A DNA stretch of 5,860 nucleotides from Gammaproteobacteria bacterium (GTDB lineage Bacteria > Pseudomonadota > Gammaproteobacteria > Pseudomonadales > Pseudohongiellaceae): assembly GCA_016762995.1 (NCBI GenBank), contig JAESUT010000139.1, positions 31,498 to 37,357 of the forward strand, in the 5' to 3' direction. Positions 5,809-5,860 of the stretch are shown here, in pieces. The position numbers were made by a program, and so were the translations under genes. The notes beneath the pieces are model-generated. The model worked only from the letters and a program-made list of their open reading frames with translations. It made no database searches and was not told where the DNA came from. Numbering within the stretch: position 1 is the first letter of the stretch; every line of letters begins with the position of its first letter.

Positions 5809-5860
5809 TTGTCAGCATATCCCACAATCCGTCAGAAGCTATTACAATCTGGTACTGCGA
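5741..5860 (-). pseudogene. Fragment of a PP2C-type Ser/Thr protein phosphatase, cut off at a junction
   Basis: Read from the right edge on the minus strand, one frame gives SQYQIVIASDGLWDM followed by LTNDVVAKIVR. This is the conserved PP2C/PPM motif in which the Asp of SDG binds catalytic metal. The match ends near 5783. The frame then runs on as RRCNLYWHSACEQ, which resembles no PP2C, and stops at TGA 5743-5741. The usual C-terminal PP2C part (the conserved Asp-Asn-Thr motif) is absent. The downstream bases encode the repeat protein in a different frame. The SDGLWD form is more typical of eukaryotic PP2C than of the SDGLTD form common in bacteria, but the fragment is too short to assign a source. 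Confidence 0.6.

Overview
The window reads as a piece of a Gram-negative bacterial chromosome, most likely a marine-type gammaproteobacterium. That placement is an inference from the gene families (an outer-membrane DUF5916/CBM9-like protein, a small signal peptidase I, a Gly/Ser/Ala/Thr-rich extracellular repeat protein), not from a marker gene. All recognisable genes lie on the minus strand, so they are transcribed from high to low coordinates. The spacing and the terminator-like structures suggest mostly single-gene transcription units.

Layout, from low to high coordinates. (a) 1-1873: the first ~624 codons of a secreted or outer-membrane DUF5916 protein that runs off the left edge. (b) 2068-2100: a strong rho-independent terminator pointing left. 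(c) 2109-2696: an exported redoxin/peroxiredoxin-like protein whose catalytic Cys position is an in-frame TGA, followed at once by a SECIS-like hairpin. This is best read as a selenoprotein with a UxxC redox motif. A standard gene caller would split it into two false ORFs. (d) 2917-3618: signal peptidase I with an intact Ser/Lys dyad, preceded by a TTGACA-type promoter and a perfect 14-bp palindrome at the expected transcription start. (e) 3645-4011: non-coding, with short repeats and a large hairpin. (f) 4012-~5790: the C-terminal part of a large extracellular repeat protein with a terminal calcium-binding-like DxNGDGxxD motif. (g) ~5783-5860: a fragment of a PP2C-type Ser/Thr phosphatase, with a rather eukaryote-like motif, that runs abruptly and out of frame into the repeat protein.

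The two most interesting points are the TGA-encoded selenoprotein and the PP2C/repeat-protein junction. The junction is either a real rearrangement that destroyed two genes or an assembly chimera. The redoxin, the DUF5916 protein and the repeat protein all belong to the cell envelope or extracellular space, and signal peptidase I processes exported precursors. The sequence does not show that these genes are otherwise functionally linked.
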